From an uncultured Eubacteriales bacterium (GTDB lineage Bacteria > Bacillota > Clostridia > Oscillospirales > Acutalibacteraceae): a DNA stretch of 24,475 bases. The DNA is taken from assembly GCA_934464615.1 (NCBI GenBank), contig CAKSKA010000018.1:1-24475 (forward strand), read 5' to 3'. Each line of letters opens with the position of its first letter. Within the stretch, counting starts at the first letter, position 1. Shown here piece by piece: positions 1 through 7,692 of this stretch. A program made the translations under genes and the position numbers. The notes beneath the pieces are model-generated. The model worked only from the letters and a program-made list of their open reading frames with translations. It was not told the DNA's origin and ran no database searches.

Positions 1-41
1 GCACAAAAGGAGTTTTTCTTCACCGGTTAACCTTTTTCCAA

Positions 42-60
42 CCACGCGACTATCGCGTGG
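42..60 (+). terminator. Perfect 8-bp hairpin with T-run, probable terminator of an upstream plus-strand gene
   Basis: CCACGCGA and TCGCGTGG pair perfectly around a 3-nt loop and are followed by TTTTCGTT. The shape fits an intrinsic terminator for transcription entering from before the window on the plus strand. Positions 1-41 hold no gene that I can see. Confidence 0.6.
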
Positions 61-78
61 TTTTCGTTATACAAAAAG

Positions 79-110
79 AAAGACCTCCCCGTATACACGG
101 GAAGGTCTTT
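79..110 (-). terminator. Intrinsic terminator of the NifU-like/GGGtGRT operon
   Basis: Two 14-nt arms (79-92 and 97-110) pair with a single mismatch around the loop ATAC. Read on the minus strand the hairpin is followed by CTTTTTGT. It starts 16 nt beyond the GGGtGRT stop codon, as expected for the end of that operon. Confidence 0.8.
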
Positions 111-125
111 TATAAAGCTTAAAAA

Positions 126-1127
126 TTACTTGTTAAGCGCTTCGTAAACCGCAACCGCACAAGCAACGGTAGCGCCAACCATCGGGTTGTTGCCCATACC
201 TATAAGTCCCATCATCTCAACGTGTGCCGGAACTGAAGAAGAACCTGCAAACTGCGCGTCGGAATGCATACGTCCCATAGTATCTGTCATACCATAGGAA
301 GCCGGACCTGCAGCCATGTTATCGGGATGCAGTGTACGTCCTGTACCGCCGCCCGAAGCTACAGAGAAGTACTTCTTGCCCTGCTCTATGCACTCTTTTT
401 TATAAGTGCCCGCAACAGGATGCTGGAAGCGTGTCGGGTTTGTTGAGTTACCTGTAATGGAAACGTCAACGCCCTCGTGATGCATTATCGCAACACCTTC
501 GCGAACATCGTCTGCACCGTAGCAGCGTACTTTTGCGCGCTCGCCCTTCGAGTAAGCAATCTCTTCCATAATGTTAAGTTTGCCTGTGTAATAATCAAAC
601 TCGGTACGAACATATGTGAAACCGTTAATTCTTGAAATAATCTTTGCGGCATCCTTGCCGAGACCGTTAAGAATTACACGCAAATCTTCTTTTCTTGCCT
701 TGTTTGCACTTTTTGCAAGACCTATAGCGCCTTCAGCGGCGGCAAAAGATTCATGACCTGCCAAAAATGCAAAGCACTTTGTTTCCTCACGCAAAAGCAT
801 TGCGCCGAGGTTGCCGTGGCCGAGACCTACCTTACGGTCGTCCGCAACAGATCCGGGTATGCAGAATGACTGAAGTCCGAGACCGATTTTTTCCGATGCT
901 TCGGCGGCAGTCTTTACATTTTCCTTAAGCGCTATTGCACAGCCTACAACGTAAGCCCAGCAAGCGTTCTCAAAGCATATAGGCTGTATGCCTTTAACTA
1001 TGTTGTATGCGTCAACGCCGGCGTCGTCGCATATTTTTTTAGCTTCTTCAATAGATGCAATGCCGTGCTTGTTAAGCTCTGCATTTATCTGATCTATTCT
1101 TCTCTCGTAATTTTCAAATAATGCCAT
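126..1127 (-). CDS. GGGtGRT protein (uncharacterised family)
   Basis: A 333-residue soluble protein with no signal peptide or membrane segment. It carries the eponymous glycine motif GGGTGRT at about residues 259-265, followed by LHPDNMAAG, and a Met/Gly-rich conserved C-terminus (MGLIGMGNNPMVGA). I recognise it as the GGGtGRT family, which has no established biochemical function. Cysteines are scattered (about 33, 51, 56, 63, 89, 118, 202, 246) with no CxxC cluster. It starts 20 nt after the NifU-like gene, behind an AAGGAAAGGGCGG-type ribosome binding site, so the two should be co-transcribed. The partner suggests a role connected with iron-sulfur or metal handling, but that is inference from context. 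It is followed directly by an intrinsic terminator. Confidence 0.9.
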   Translation of the reverse strand: MALFENYERRIDQINAELNKHGIASIEEAKKICDDAGVDAYNIVKGIQPICFENACWAYVVGCAIALKENVKTAAEASEKIGLGLQSFCIPGSVADDRKVGLGHGNLGAMLLREETKCFAFLAGHESFAAAEGAIGLAKSANKARKEDLRVILNGLGKDAAKIISRINGFTYVRTEFDYYTGKLNIMEEIAYSKGERAKVRCYGADDVREGVAIMHHEGVDVSITGNSTNPTRFQHPVAGTYKKECIEQGKKYFSVASGGGTGRTLHPDNMAAGPASYGMTDTMGRMHSDAQFAGSSSVPAHVEMMGLIGMGNNPMVGATVACAVAVYEALNK

Positions 1128-1147
1128 TGTTATTTACCGCCCTTTCC

Positions 1148-1840
1148 TTATTCTTTTCTCGGATCGATGAACTTAACGGCATCATCAACACGTCCGTACT
1201 GGCCGCTGGCTTTTTTAAGAGCCTCGTTGGCATCCATACCTTCTTTTATCCAGTTCATCATTTTGCCCAAATGAACGAACTTGTAACCTATAATAGTTCC
1301 GTCCTCATCAACAGCACATTCCGTAATGTAGCCTTCCGCAAGTTCCAAATAACGCGGACCTTTTACCTTTGTTGCATATGTAGTACCGGTCTGCGAACGA
1401 AGTCCCTTACCGAGATCTTCAAGTCCCGCACCGATTGCAAGTCCGTCCTCGGAGAAAGCGGTCTGTGTACGGCCGTAAACTATCTGGAGGAAAAGTTCAC
1501 GCATTGCGGTGTTTATAGCATCGCAAACAAGGTCGGTATTAAGGGCTTCAAGAATTGTTTTGCCTACAAGTATTTCGGAAGCCATAGCAGCCGAATGTGT
1601 CATACCCGAGCAGCCGATGGTCTCTACCAACGCTTCCTCAATAACACCGTTTTTAACATTCAAGGACAGTTTGCATGCGCCCTGTTGAGGTGCGCACCAA
1701 CCCACACCGTGTGTAAAACCGGAAATATCTTTAATTTCCATAGCCTTTGTCCATTTTCCTTCCTGCGGAATAGGAGCCGGACCGTGATATGCGCCTTTAG
1801 CCAATGGGCACATATTTTCTACTTCTTTAGAATAATGCAT
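1148..1840 (-). CDS. NifU/IscU-like iron-sulfur cluster assembly scaffold protein
   Basis: A 230-residue protein whose residues about 40-110 follow the NifU-N/IscU fold pattern. Conserved cysteines lie in GWCAPQQGACKLSL (C49, C56) and TIGCSGMTHSA (C77), and there is a further cysteine near residue 105. IscU-type scaffolds assemble Fe-S clusters on three such cysteines. The protein is longer than IscU (about 130 residues), with a C-terminal extension of about 100 residues. It is the first gene of a two-gene operon with the GGGtGRT gene. It has an excellent AAAGGAG-type ribosome binding site (complement at 1848-1853) and a promoter at 1926-1953. Scaffold function is inferred from motifs; there is no SufS or IscS partner in the window. 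Confidence 0.85.
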   Translation of the reverse strand: MHYSKEVENMCPLAKGAYHGPAPIPQEGKWTKAMEIKDISGFTHGVGWCAPQQGACKLSLNVKNGVIEEALVETIGCSGMTHSAAMASEILVGKTILEALNTDLVCDAINTAMRELFLQIVYGRTQTAFSEDGLAIGAGLEDLGKGLRSQTGTTYATKVKGPRYLELAEGYITECAVDEDGTIIGYKFVHLGKMMNWIKEGMDANEALKKASGQYGRVDDAVKFIDPRKE

Positions 1841-1925
1841 AATTTAACTCCTTTCGGTTGTCTTCCCGTCTGTTATAAACGGTTGCAGTAATAATTAAGC
1901 TTTAAAACACTGAAAGCCACTTACA

Positions 1926-1953
1926 ATTATACCACATAATGTCGAAAAAACAA
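1926..1953 (-). promoter_or_regulatory. Sigma-A-type promoter of the NifU-like operon
   Basis: On the minus strand TTGTTT (1948-1953) and a perfect TATAAT (1926-1931) are separated by 16 nt, about 75 nt upstream of the ribosome binding site. The -35 box is imperfect (4 of 6). Confidence 0.5.
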
Positions 1954-1987
1954 TAACCTTTTTATAAATTAACGCGGTTTTTTACAT

Positions 1988-2644
1988 TTACAGCAGCCGC
2001 TGCGAATTTATTATAAGCTTAAAGGAAAGCCCCAATTTTTCCGCCGCGCGCCTGCACAATTTCATACGGTCAAGGAAAATTTCAAAATAATCCATTACCG
2101 AACTGTACACCGTGTCGATTTTAATTGTAAGTGTAATTGATTTTTTGTCGCCGCTTATTTTAAGGTCGGCGTTTTCAACCGAATAATTCACCCTGTCGTG
2201 TATATCAAAACTCGAAACATCGGTATTGCGTACACGGCTGCGTCTTACATCGGACTTGTCCGCCAAAATAAGCGCCGCGCATATGGGGTTTACGGGTACG
2301 CCCGTACCCTCGTCGTGATTGCCTATCGCGGTGATTATCGTCGCTATATCCTCAGGCGGTATGTCCATGTGGTCAAGCAGCCTGAAGGCAAGCACGGCGC
2401 CGCTTTGCGAATGGTCAACCCTGTTTACAAGATTGCCTATATCGTGCAGATATGCGGCAATTTTTACGGTTTCAATGCTGTGGCTGTCATAATCAAGTGT
2501 TTTAAGTATGTATTCCGCAGTCTGTGCAACACGCACAACGTGCGCAAAACTGTGTTCGGTAAATCCAAGTGCCGACAGCGATTCATCCGCCTTTTTAATG
2601 TATGTATTTATTTCCTCGTTTTTTATAATATCCTCGTATTTCAA
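1988..2644 (-). CDS. HD-domain phosphohydrolase-like protein
   Basis: A 218-residue cytoplasmic protein with the HD-superfamily metal ligands in order: H35 in HSFAHVVRV, the H67-D68 pair in AAYLHDIGN, H110-D111 in GNHDEG, and an Asp in LADKSD near residues 129-132. HD proteins hydrolyse phosphate esters of nucleotides or lipids, but the substrate cannot be read from this sequence. The C-terminal 60 residues look like a beta/alpha add-on. The start is TTG, supported by GGTGG five bases upstream; no better ATG lies near it. A weak promoter (ATGCAA/ATTCTA on the plus strand, 2692-2697 and 2669-2674) could drive it. I see no clear terminator after the gene. Confidence 0.85.
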   Translation of the reverse strand: MKYEDIIKNEEINTYIKKADESLSALGFTEHSFAHVVRVAQTAEYILKTLDYDSHSIETVKIAAYLHDIGNLVNRVDHSQSGAVLAFRLLDHMDIPPEDIATIITAIGNHDEGTGVPVNPICAALILADKSDVRRSRVRNTDVSSFDIHDRVNYSVENADLKISGDKKSITLTIKIDTVYSSVMDYFEIFLDRMKLCRRAAEKLGLSFKLIINSQRLL

Positions 2645-2706
2645 AATTCCACCGCCTTCCGAAATTAAATTCTATCATAATAACCGCACAAATGCAATTT
2701 ATATGA

Positions 2707-2736
2707 TTGATATTTTACAAAAATATGTGATATACT
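2707..2736 (+). promoter_or_regulatory. Sigma-A promoter of the flavin-reductase-like gene
   Basis: TTGATA (2707-2712) and TATACT (2731-2736) are separated by 18 nt, each one base from consensus. They lie just upstream of the AAGAGGTG ribosome binding site at 2741-2748. Confidence 0.65.
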
Positions 2737-2754
2737 TTATAAGAGGTGTTATTT

Positions 2755-3255
2755 ATGGCTTTTAAACAAGTAAACGCAAAGGATTTAAAGGAAAATTTTA
2801 TAAAAGATATTGCGGACGAATGGATGCTTGTAAGCGCGGGAAGCGCCGACGGATATAATACGATGACGGCGTCCTGGGGATTTGTGGGCGAAATATGGGG
2901 CAGCGATTGCGCCGTGGCGCTGGTACGCCCGACACGGTATACCATGAAATTTATTGATGAAAACGAATATTTTACATTGTCCTTTTACGGTGACGCAAAA
3001 CAAATACACAAAATATGCGGACATCTTTCCGGAAGGGATAACGACAAGGTGGCTCTTGCCGGACTTACCCCCGTTTTTGCCGACAACACGGTATATTTTA
3101 ATCAGGCACGTCTTGTGCTTATATGCCGCAAGCAGTATGTATCGGCGCTAAAGCCGGATTGCTTCGTAGATAAAGCACCGCTTGAAAAATGGTACAATAA
3201 CGACCTGCACAATGTTATAATCGGCAAGATAGAAAAAGCACTGGTACAGGAATAA
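2755..3255 (+). CDS. Flavin reductase-like / FMN-binding split-barrel protein
   Basis: A 166-residue protein starting MAFKQVNAKDL. It resembles the short flavin reductase-like split-barrel family: LVSAGSADGYNTMTASWGFVGEIWG with its Thr-Met-Thr-Ala-Ser segment, VRPTRYT (typical flavin-phosphate contact region), and FTLSFYGD. Such proteins bind FMN and often have unknown electron-transfer partners. An in-frame GTG at 2746 would give three more residues, but AAGAGGTG overlaps that codon and sits seven bases before ATG 2755, which decides the start. It has its own promoter and ends in a bidirectional terminator shared with mazF. Confidence 0.85.
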   Translation: MAFKQVNAKDLKENFIKDIADEWMLVSAGSADGYNTMTASWGFVGEIWGSDCAVALVRPTRYTMKFIDENEYFTLSFYGDAKQIHKICGHLSGRDNDKVALAGLTPVFADNTVYFNQARLVLICRKQYVSALKPDCFVDKAPLEKWYNNDLHNVIIGKIEKALVQE

Positions 3256-3267
3256 TACAAACAAAAA

Positions 3268-3287
3268 AATCAGCCTTTAGGCTGATT
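3268..3287. terminator. Bidirectional terminator between convergent genes
   Basis: AATCAGCC and GGCTGATT pair around a TTTA loop. The hairpin is flanked by an A-run on the left and a T-run on the right, so it can stop transcription from either side. It lies between the flavin-reductase-like stop (3255) and the mazF stop (3291). Confidence 0.85.
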
Positions 3288-3290
3288 TTT

Positions 3291-3656
3291 TTAACTGTAA
3301 CTCGGGTTATTTACGCCCAGTCCGAAGCTGACGGTCAATGCCCTGTCAACCTTATCCATCGCCGGAACATCCAAGGCGCCCATTTTTTCTTTAAGCCGCC
3401 GCTTATCTATGGTCCTTACCTGTTCAAGCAGGATTATGGAGTCCTTTGACAGTCCGCAGCCGTCCGCCGTAATTTTTATATGTGTCGGCAGACTTGCCTT
3501 TTCCTGCTGGCTGGTTATCGCCGCCGCTATAACCGTCGGGCTGTACCTGTTGCCCACATCGTTCTGTATTATAAGTACCGGTCTTACTCCTCCCTGTTCA
3601 GAGCCTATCACGGGACTTAAATCGGCATAATAAATATCTCCTCGTTTAACTGTCAT
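3291..3656 (-). CDS. MazF/EndoA-type (PemK-like) mRNA interferase, no antitoxin partner visible
   Basis: A 121-residue protein with the full MazF/NdoA pattern: VKRGDIYYADLSPVIGSEQGG at the N-terminus, RPVLIIQND, VIAAAITSQ, LPTHIKI, and SIILLEQVRTIDKRRL. Family members are sequence-specific endoribonucleases that cleave mRNA and are held in check by a small antitoxin encoded directly upstream. Here the 180 nt upstream contains only a terminator for the preceding operon and no plausible antitoxin ORF, so the gene stands alone. The start is supported by alignment of its first residues with EndoA-type N-termini; the ribosome binding site (CGGAG about 12 nt upstream) is weak. The gene is complete. 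Confidence 0.9.
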   Translation of the reverse strand: MTVKRGDIYYADLSPVIGSEQGGVRPVLIIQNDVGNRYSPTVIAAAITSQQEKASLPTHIKITADGCGLSKDSIILLEQVRTIDKRRLKEKMGALDVPAMDKVDRALTVSFGLGVNNPSYS

Positions 3657-3801
3657 TTTTATTTCACGCTCCGAAAAGTGTCACACCGAGTAACACAATA
3701 TTTGTATTGATAGTTTTACCGCTTTGCCGCGGTTTTAATCATCTTTCTTTTCTAACATTTTATGCGTGAAATATTTTTTCGGTACAACCTTATATAACAA
3801 G

Positions 3802-3835
3802 CAAACGGGCAAATCAGTCTTGATTTGCCCGTTTG
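3802..3835 (-). terminator. Terminator of the dockerin-cohesin operon
   Basis: A perfect 15-bp stem (3802-3816 with 3821-3835) and a GTCT loop lie immediately after the cohesin-protein stop codon. The minus-strand tail is only moderately T-rich. The rest of 3657-3801 holds no gene; it contains a short dyad CAATA-TTTG-TATTG at 3696-3709 in the presumed mazF promoter region. Confidence 0.75.
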
Positions 3836-3837
3836 TT

Positions 3838-5442
3838 TTATTTTTCATCTTTGTCTGTAAAGAAATTATCGGTATTATCACCGCCGAATAAAGTTGTGTC
3901 TCCGCTGTTTTCATCCGTCGGTTTTTCTTCCTCGCCGAACTCGCCGAGATACAACATTTTGCCGCTTTCCTCACCGTCCATCTGCTTTGTGGTGCTGTCG
4001 TAATCGGCAGCCTGCTGTTCGGCCTTATTATTTTTATAAGCCCTTACCGCCATAATTACCGCCAATGCTATTGCAAGCAGTATCACAACCGCACCGGCTG
4101 CAACTACAAGTTTGTTTTTAAGGCTCATACCCATAAACGCGGCAAAAATATTTTTGCCGTCTTTGCTTTTTTCGGCCGCCTCAAACGCTTTTGTAAACTC
4201 AACCGCCCTTTGTACGCTTCCGTCCTTTGCATCATAGCGGTAAAATCCTTTTCTGCCGTCGGCTGTTGCACCGTAAAAAATAACAAAATCGGAAAAAGAA
4301 GTATCGGCATATTTAAATCCGCCGAAAGTGTATCCGCCTATTTCACAGGTCGCGTAACAGTAATCGCCGAAAGATATCTTCTTCTCGGTGTAATCGTATA
4401 TAACATACCTTGCCGAAGAAGTCATAAAATACCTGTAAACACTGAAAGTACCGCTGTCGGCATCATAAATATAAAATCCGCCGTTGCTGCCGTCCTCGTC
4501 GGTTGCATATACAAGCGTTACATTATTAACGGGATCCGTTACCGCCGGCACATCTATATCGTTTACATGGATAACCGTCGACGAAAATCCGTCCGGAACA
4601 GTAATAAGGCTGTAATCGTTTATCATATATTTGTAACCGCCGTCAACCGTTATCCTGTATGGATTTTCCGGCAGCGTCTCGTCGGGTTTGGATACATCGG
4701 ATGACGTGGTGGGTTCCGGTGCTGTTTCCCCTGCCGCCAAACGCTTAATGTTAATTGTGTATACCTTTTTATTTCCTGCCGGAGCCGTTACCGTAACGGT
4801 GCGCTGATTGTCGCCGACCTTCATTTTAGAACTGCCGCCCACCTTTATGGTCGCCGCATCCTCTTTGGTTGTTGCGGATATAAGCACCTCGGTAACCGAA
4901 TTTTCCACAGTTACGTTGTATGTTGTAACCGACGGACTGAACGACGGCGACAATTTTCCCGCCGAAATTATAAGTCCCTTTAAATCGGCGTTGTTCGACA
5001 GTGCCGCACGGTCGGTAATGTATATACGTTTTTGGTCAGATTTTTCAAGTGAAGTTGAAAGGTCTGCCGAAGTTATCGTTGCATTTACACTGATACCGGC
5101 ACTGCCGGATTTGAGCGCCTTGAATTTGAATGTAAAAGACGCGGATGGAACACCGTTGGCATCATAAAATGAAATTACATAATTTCCGCCGGAACCGTTT
5201 GTACCTGCCGGTTTGCTTACACATTCAAGCATAGATGCATCATAAGTTAAAGTTGCGTCAACCGCACCCGTACCGCTGCTTGATGACGAACTGAAACTTA
5301 CCGTTACCGAAAATGTATCGCCTGTAAAAACATTGCTGTCACATGAAATTGCAGCGCTGTCGGCGCTTGCCGGTATTACAAACAAGGACAAAATCATTGT
5401 CAGCGCAAACATTACAGGCATTATTTTTTTAATAAATTTCAT
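3838..5442 (-). CDS. Membrane-anchored cohesin-domain protein with cadherin-like beta-sandwich domain
   Basis: A 534-residue exported protein. The signal peptide is 1-27 (cleavage near ASA-DS). A cohesin-like domain spans about 30-145: VFTGDTFSVTVSF, a GAVDATLTYDASMLE strand pair and a glycine-rich C-terminal half. A cadherin-like beta-sandwich domain spans about 148-235 (LSNNADLKGLIISAG through VYTINIKR). A Pro/Thr/Ser linker runs 236-262, followed by an unrecognised beta-rich domain at 262-415. A transmembrane helix lies near 445-467, followed by an acidic tail of about 65 residues predicted to face the cytoplasm. There is no LPXTG motif, so anchoring is by the helix. The gene starts 10 nt after the dockerin gene; its ribosome binding site (GAGGTAG) overlaps that gene's TAG stop, implying translational coupling. 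It probably serves as the docking partner of the upstream enzyme; that is inference. Confidence 0.85.
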   Translation of the reverse strand: MKFIKKIMPVMFALTMILSLFVIPASADSAAISCDSNVFTGDTFSVTVSFSSSSSSGTGAVDATLTYDASMLECVSKPAGTNGSGGNYVISFYDANGVPSASFTFKFKALKSGSAGISVNATITSADLSTSLEKSDQKRIYITDRAALSNNADLKGLIISAGKLSPSFSPSVTTYNVTVENSVTEVLISATTKEDAATIKVGGSSKMKVGDNQRTVTVTAPAGNKKVYTINIKRLAAGETAPEPTTSSDVSKPDETLPENPYRITVDGGYKYMINDYSLITVPDGFSSTVIHVNDIDVPAVTDPVNNVTLVYATDEDGSNGGFYIYDADSGTFSVYRYFMTSSARYVIYDYTEKKISFGDYCYATCEIGGYTFGGFKYADTSFSDFVIFYGATADGRKGFYRYDAKDGSVQRAVEFTKAFEAAEKSKDGKNIFAAFMGMSLKNKLVVAAGAVVILLAIALAVIMAVRAYKNNKAEQQAADYDSTTKQMDGEESGKMLYLGEFGEEEKPTDENSGDTTLFGGDNTDNFFTDKDEK

Positions 5443-5452
5443 TTTACTACCT

Positions 5453-7516
5453 CTACTGTACTATTTGTTTTATATTTAAAATATGTCTTTGACCTACAAG
5501 TAAGTCAACCGATGTTATACGGTAATCGTGATTGATATCCGCGGCTTCCAAAAAGGCACCGTCAAGCGTGGAATAATGCAGTATATGCCTCTGTCCCACC
5601 AGCAAATCAACGGATGTTATCCTTCCGTCGCCGTTTATATCGCCGTAAATTACAACTCTGAAGTTCTGTACCTCGTCGCCGTTATTATTAAAAACATAAA
5701 TAACGTCGCCCGTTGCCATAACACCGTTTTGCTTTTCGTTGCCGTTTTTATCAATTATCTTTATACTGCCGTTTCGGATATTTATATTACCGCGCAGAAC
5801 GTCCGCTGTTGTTCCCGGCTCAATCCCCGTTAAAAACTCTCCGTTTTTATAAGGCATATCTATTTCAGGCTTCGGCACATCTTCGCCGCTGCCCTTTTCC
5901 CTGCTTATTTTAATTGTGTAAACATTTTCAAGTCCGGATGTCGCCGTAACCTTAATTTCAAACACGTTAAGTCCTACATTAAGGTCCTTAATGCCCGTAC
6001 CGGAAAGCTGTGCGCCGGAATCCGAACGGTTTGCCGTTATTTCTACGCTTGAAGAAGAGTACGGAACGACAAGTTCATATTCGTTATTGTACCTGTCAAA
6101 TGTTTCGGTCTGCCCTTCAAAACCGACTACCGAAAGGCTGTTAAGGTAACAGTTATTATTTGTACCGCTTTGCGGTAACGAAGTACTGTCCGGCATATTT
6201 TCGTACACAGGTATACGGAACGTAAGCGCCGCCGAATCAATAATAGATTCATACGCGCCGGCAGAACCCCTGCCTTTACCCACAGCATCGGCTACGTTTG
6301 TAGCATACTGATGATCGAATTTTTTGGTTTGAGAATACGGACTTACGTTATAATCCATATAATAAAACGTATCCTGACCTTTGCTTATGTAACCTTCGGA
6401 CTGGTACTGCACGCCGCCTTTTATGGATTTCTCCGCCGTGTTCCACGGTCTGCCGTAAGAAGTTGTTACGCTGCCGTTGCTTGACGGCGCACCTGCCGCC
6501 CACCAAAGTCCGCGTGTTACCGTGTCCATACCGTTGCCGGCAAAAGCGCCCACGTTAAAGTAGTTGTATATGCCCTCGTAACCCGGTACCGTACCGGATA
6601 TAAGCCTGCTTGTACCGTTTACGCCCTGCTCCTGACGGATAAGTCCCACTATTGTAAAGGGATTTACGTTTAATTGCCGTGCGGCATCAAAAATAACTTC
6701 GGCATAACGCTTGTCACTGTCGGGCAGTTTGCCGTCCATAAACGTACCCTTAACCGCCGTTTCTATCTGCTCAACCGACGAATTGTTTGAAGAATACGAC
6801 TGCTGTAAAAACATAAACGCATCGTTTGGTGTCAGGAAATTACGCGGATCCATATAATATGCCACAACCCGTGCCGTAGTGCGTACCCACGCACCGGAGT
6901 CCTTTAATATGTAATCCGAGTCATCGCCGTTCCAATTATAATCGCCTTTAGCCATGGATTTCAGCGAATCGTCGGAATTTTTTCCTATTAATTTTCCCGT
7001 ATTGTATTCGTTGTTTACAGCCGTGTAAAAATCATATCCGGTTTTGTCCGCAACAAAAACCCATTTCGGATATATTGCGTGCAAATTCCGCAGTCCGTCC
7101 TTATAACTTTCGGGGAATCCTTGTCCGTTTAAATATTCCTCAAAATCCTTGTCATAATGATATTCGGTCTGCAGTTCAACACGTCCGCTGTATACATAAC
7201 CCTGTTTTGAATATCCGCTGCCGTACTGCGCAAGGTACCATTTATCGCCGTCACCGTCGATTCCCTGACCGATAATTTTAATAATATCCCCTTGGTATAA
7301 AGTTGCCAAACAAACGCTTTTTGTCGACTTGTCCGCCTCGTGTCCGGTGGTACCCGGCAATGAATAAACCGCCGCTTTATCGCGGCTTATTTTTGCGTAA
7401 CACGGAAAGGATATTGCCGACGCACCCAAATTCCAAAAAGAAAAATTCAACGATGCCAAAAATATCGCAGCACATACAAAAACGCAGGTCAAAATTTTCA
7501 ATTTGCCTTTTCCCAT
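5453..7516 (-). CDS. Secreted endo-beta-N-acetylglucosaminidase with SH3-like, cadherin-like and C-terminal type I dockerin domains
   Basis: A 687-residue protein. A signal peptide occupies about 1-34. An SH3b-like wall-binding region covers about 43-115. A LytD/GH73-like glucosaminidase region covers about 120-430, with LNVNPFTIVGLIRQEQG placing the likely catalytic Glu at 296, then IYNYFNVGAF and RGLWWAAG. A cadherin-like beta-sandwich domain lies at about 456-545. A dockerin occupies 625-687, with two near-identical calcium-loop repeats, GDINGDGRITSVDLL and ADINHDYRITSVDLL, each followed by VGQRHIL. Enzymes of this type cleave glycan strands of peptidoglycan; a dockerin binds a cohesin module. 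The next gene encodes a cohesin protein. It has a perfect consensus promoter and an AAGGGAGC ribosome binding site. Confidence 0.9.
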   Translation of the reverse strand: MGKGKLKILTCVFVCAAIFLASLNFSFWNLGASAISFPCYAKISRDKAAVYSLPGTTGHEADKSTKSVCLATLYQGDIIKIIGQGIDGDGDKWYLAQYGSGYSKQGYVYSGRVELQTEYHYDKDFEEYLNGQGFPESYKDGLRNLHAIYPKWVFVADKTGYDFYTAVNNEYNTGKLIGKNSDDSLKSMAKGDYNWNGDDSDYILKDSGAWVRTTARVVAYYMDPRNFLTPNDAFMFLQQSYSSNNSSVEQIETAVKGTFMDGKLPDSDKRYAEVIFDAARQLNVNPFTIVGLIRQEQGVNGTSRLISGTVPGYEGIYNYFNVGAFAGNGMDTVTRGLWWAAGAPSSNGSVTTSYGRPWNTAEKSIKGGVQYQSEGYISKGQDTFYYMDYNVSPYSQTKKFDHQYATNVADAVGKGRGSAGAYESIIDSAALTFRIPVYENMPDSTSLPQSGTNNNCYLNSLSVVGFEGQTETFDRYNNEYELVVPYSSSSVEITANRSDSGAQLSGTGIKDLNVGLNVFEIKVTATSGLENVYTIKISREKGSGEDVPKPEIDMPYKNGEFLTGIEPGTTADVLRGNINIRNGSIKIIDKNGNEKQNGVMATGDVIYVFNNNGDEVQNFRVVIYGDINGDGRITSVDLLVGQRHILHYSTLDGAFLEAADINHDYRITSVDLLVGQRHILNIKQIVQ

Positions 7517-7550
7517 TTATATGCTCCCTTTATATATGTTAATCACAATT

Positions 7551-7579
7551 ATTATAATTTTTTCTACATAATATGTCAA
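7551..7579 (-). promoter_or_regulatory. Perfect consensus sigma-A promoter of the dockerin-cohesin operon
   Basis: On the minus strand TTGACA (7574-7579) and TATAAT (7551-7556) are separated by exactly 17 nt. This is a full match to the housekeeping promoter, so the operon is expected to be strongly transcribed unless repressed. Confidence 0.85.
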
Positions 7580-7639
7580 TATAAAACAACGGTGTCTGAC
7601 GTAAAATTTTGTCGTATTTTAACACCTAAAAAACCAAGG

Positions 7640-7647
7640 CATATACT
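7640..7647 (+). promoter_or_regulatory. Possible mother-cell sporulation -10 element upstream of the DUF11 gene
   Basis: CATATACT resembles the SigE/SigK-type -10 (CATA...), and an AACA lies 15 nt upstream at 7621-7624. No housekeeping -35 is at the right distance from TATACT. This is a weak, inference-level call. Confidence 0.3.
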
Positions 7648-7692
7648 GTAATACGCAGTAATGCGTAATTACTAAATTCGGAGGACTGTAAA

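Noticed and set aside
1121..1891. 256-codon plus-strand open frame
   Set aside because: It is antisense to the NifU-like gene, which has clear family motifs and a good ribosome binding site.
2715..3024. Minus-strand open frames over the flavin-reductase-like gene
   Set aside because: They are shadows of a gene that has its own promoter and ribosome binding site.
7669..7679. TTACTAAATTC upstream of the DUF11 gene as a further XRE operator
   Set aside because: Only the left half of the dyad matches and the right half is the GGAGG ribosome binding site; probably coincidence.
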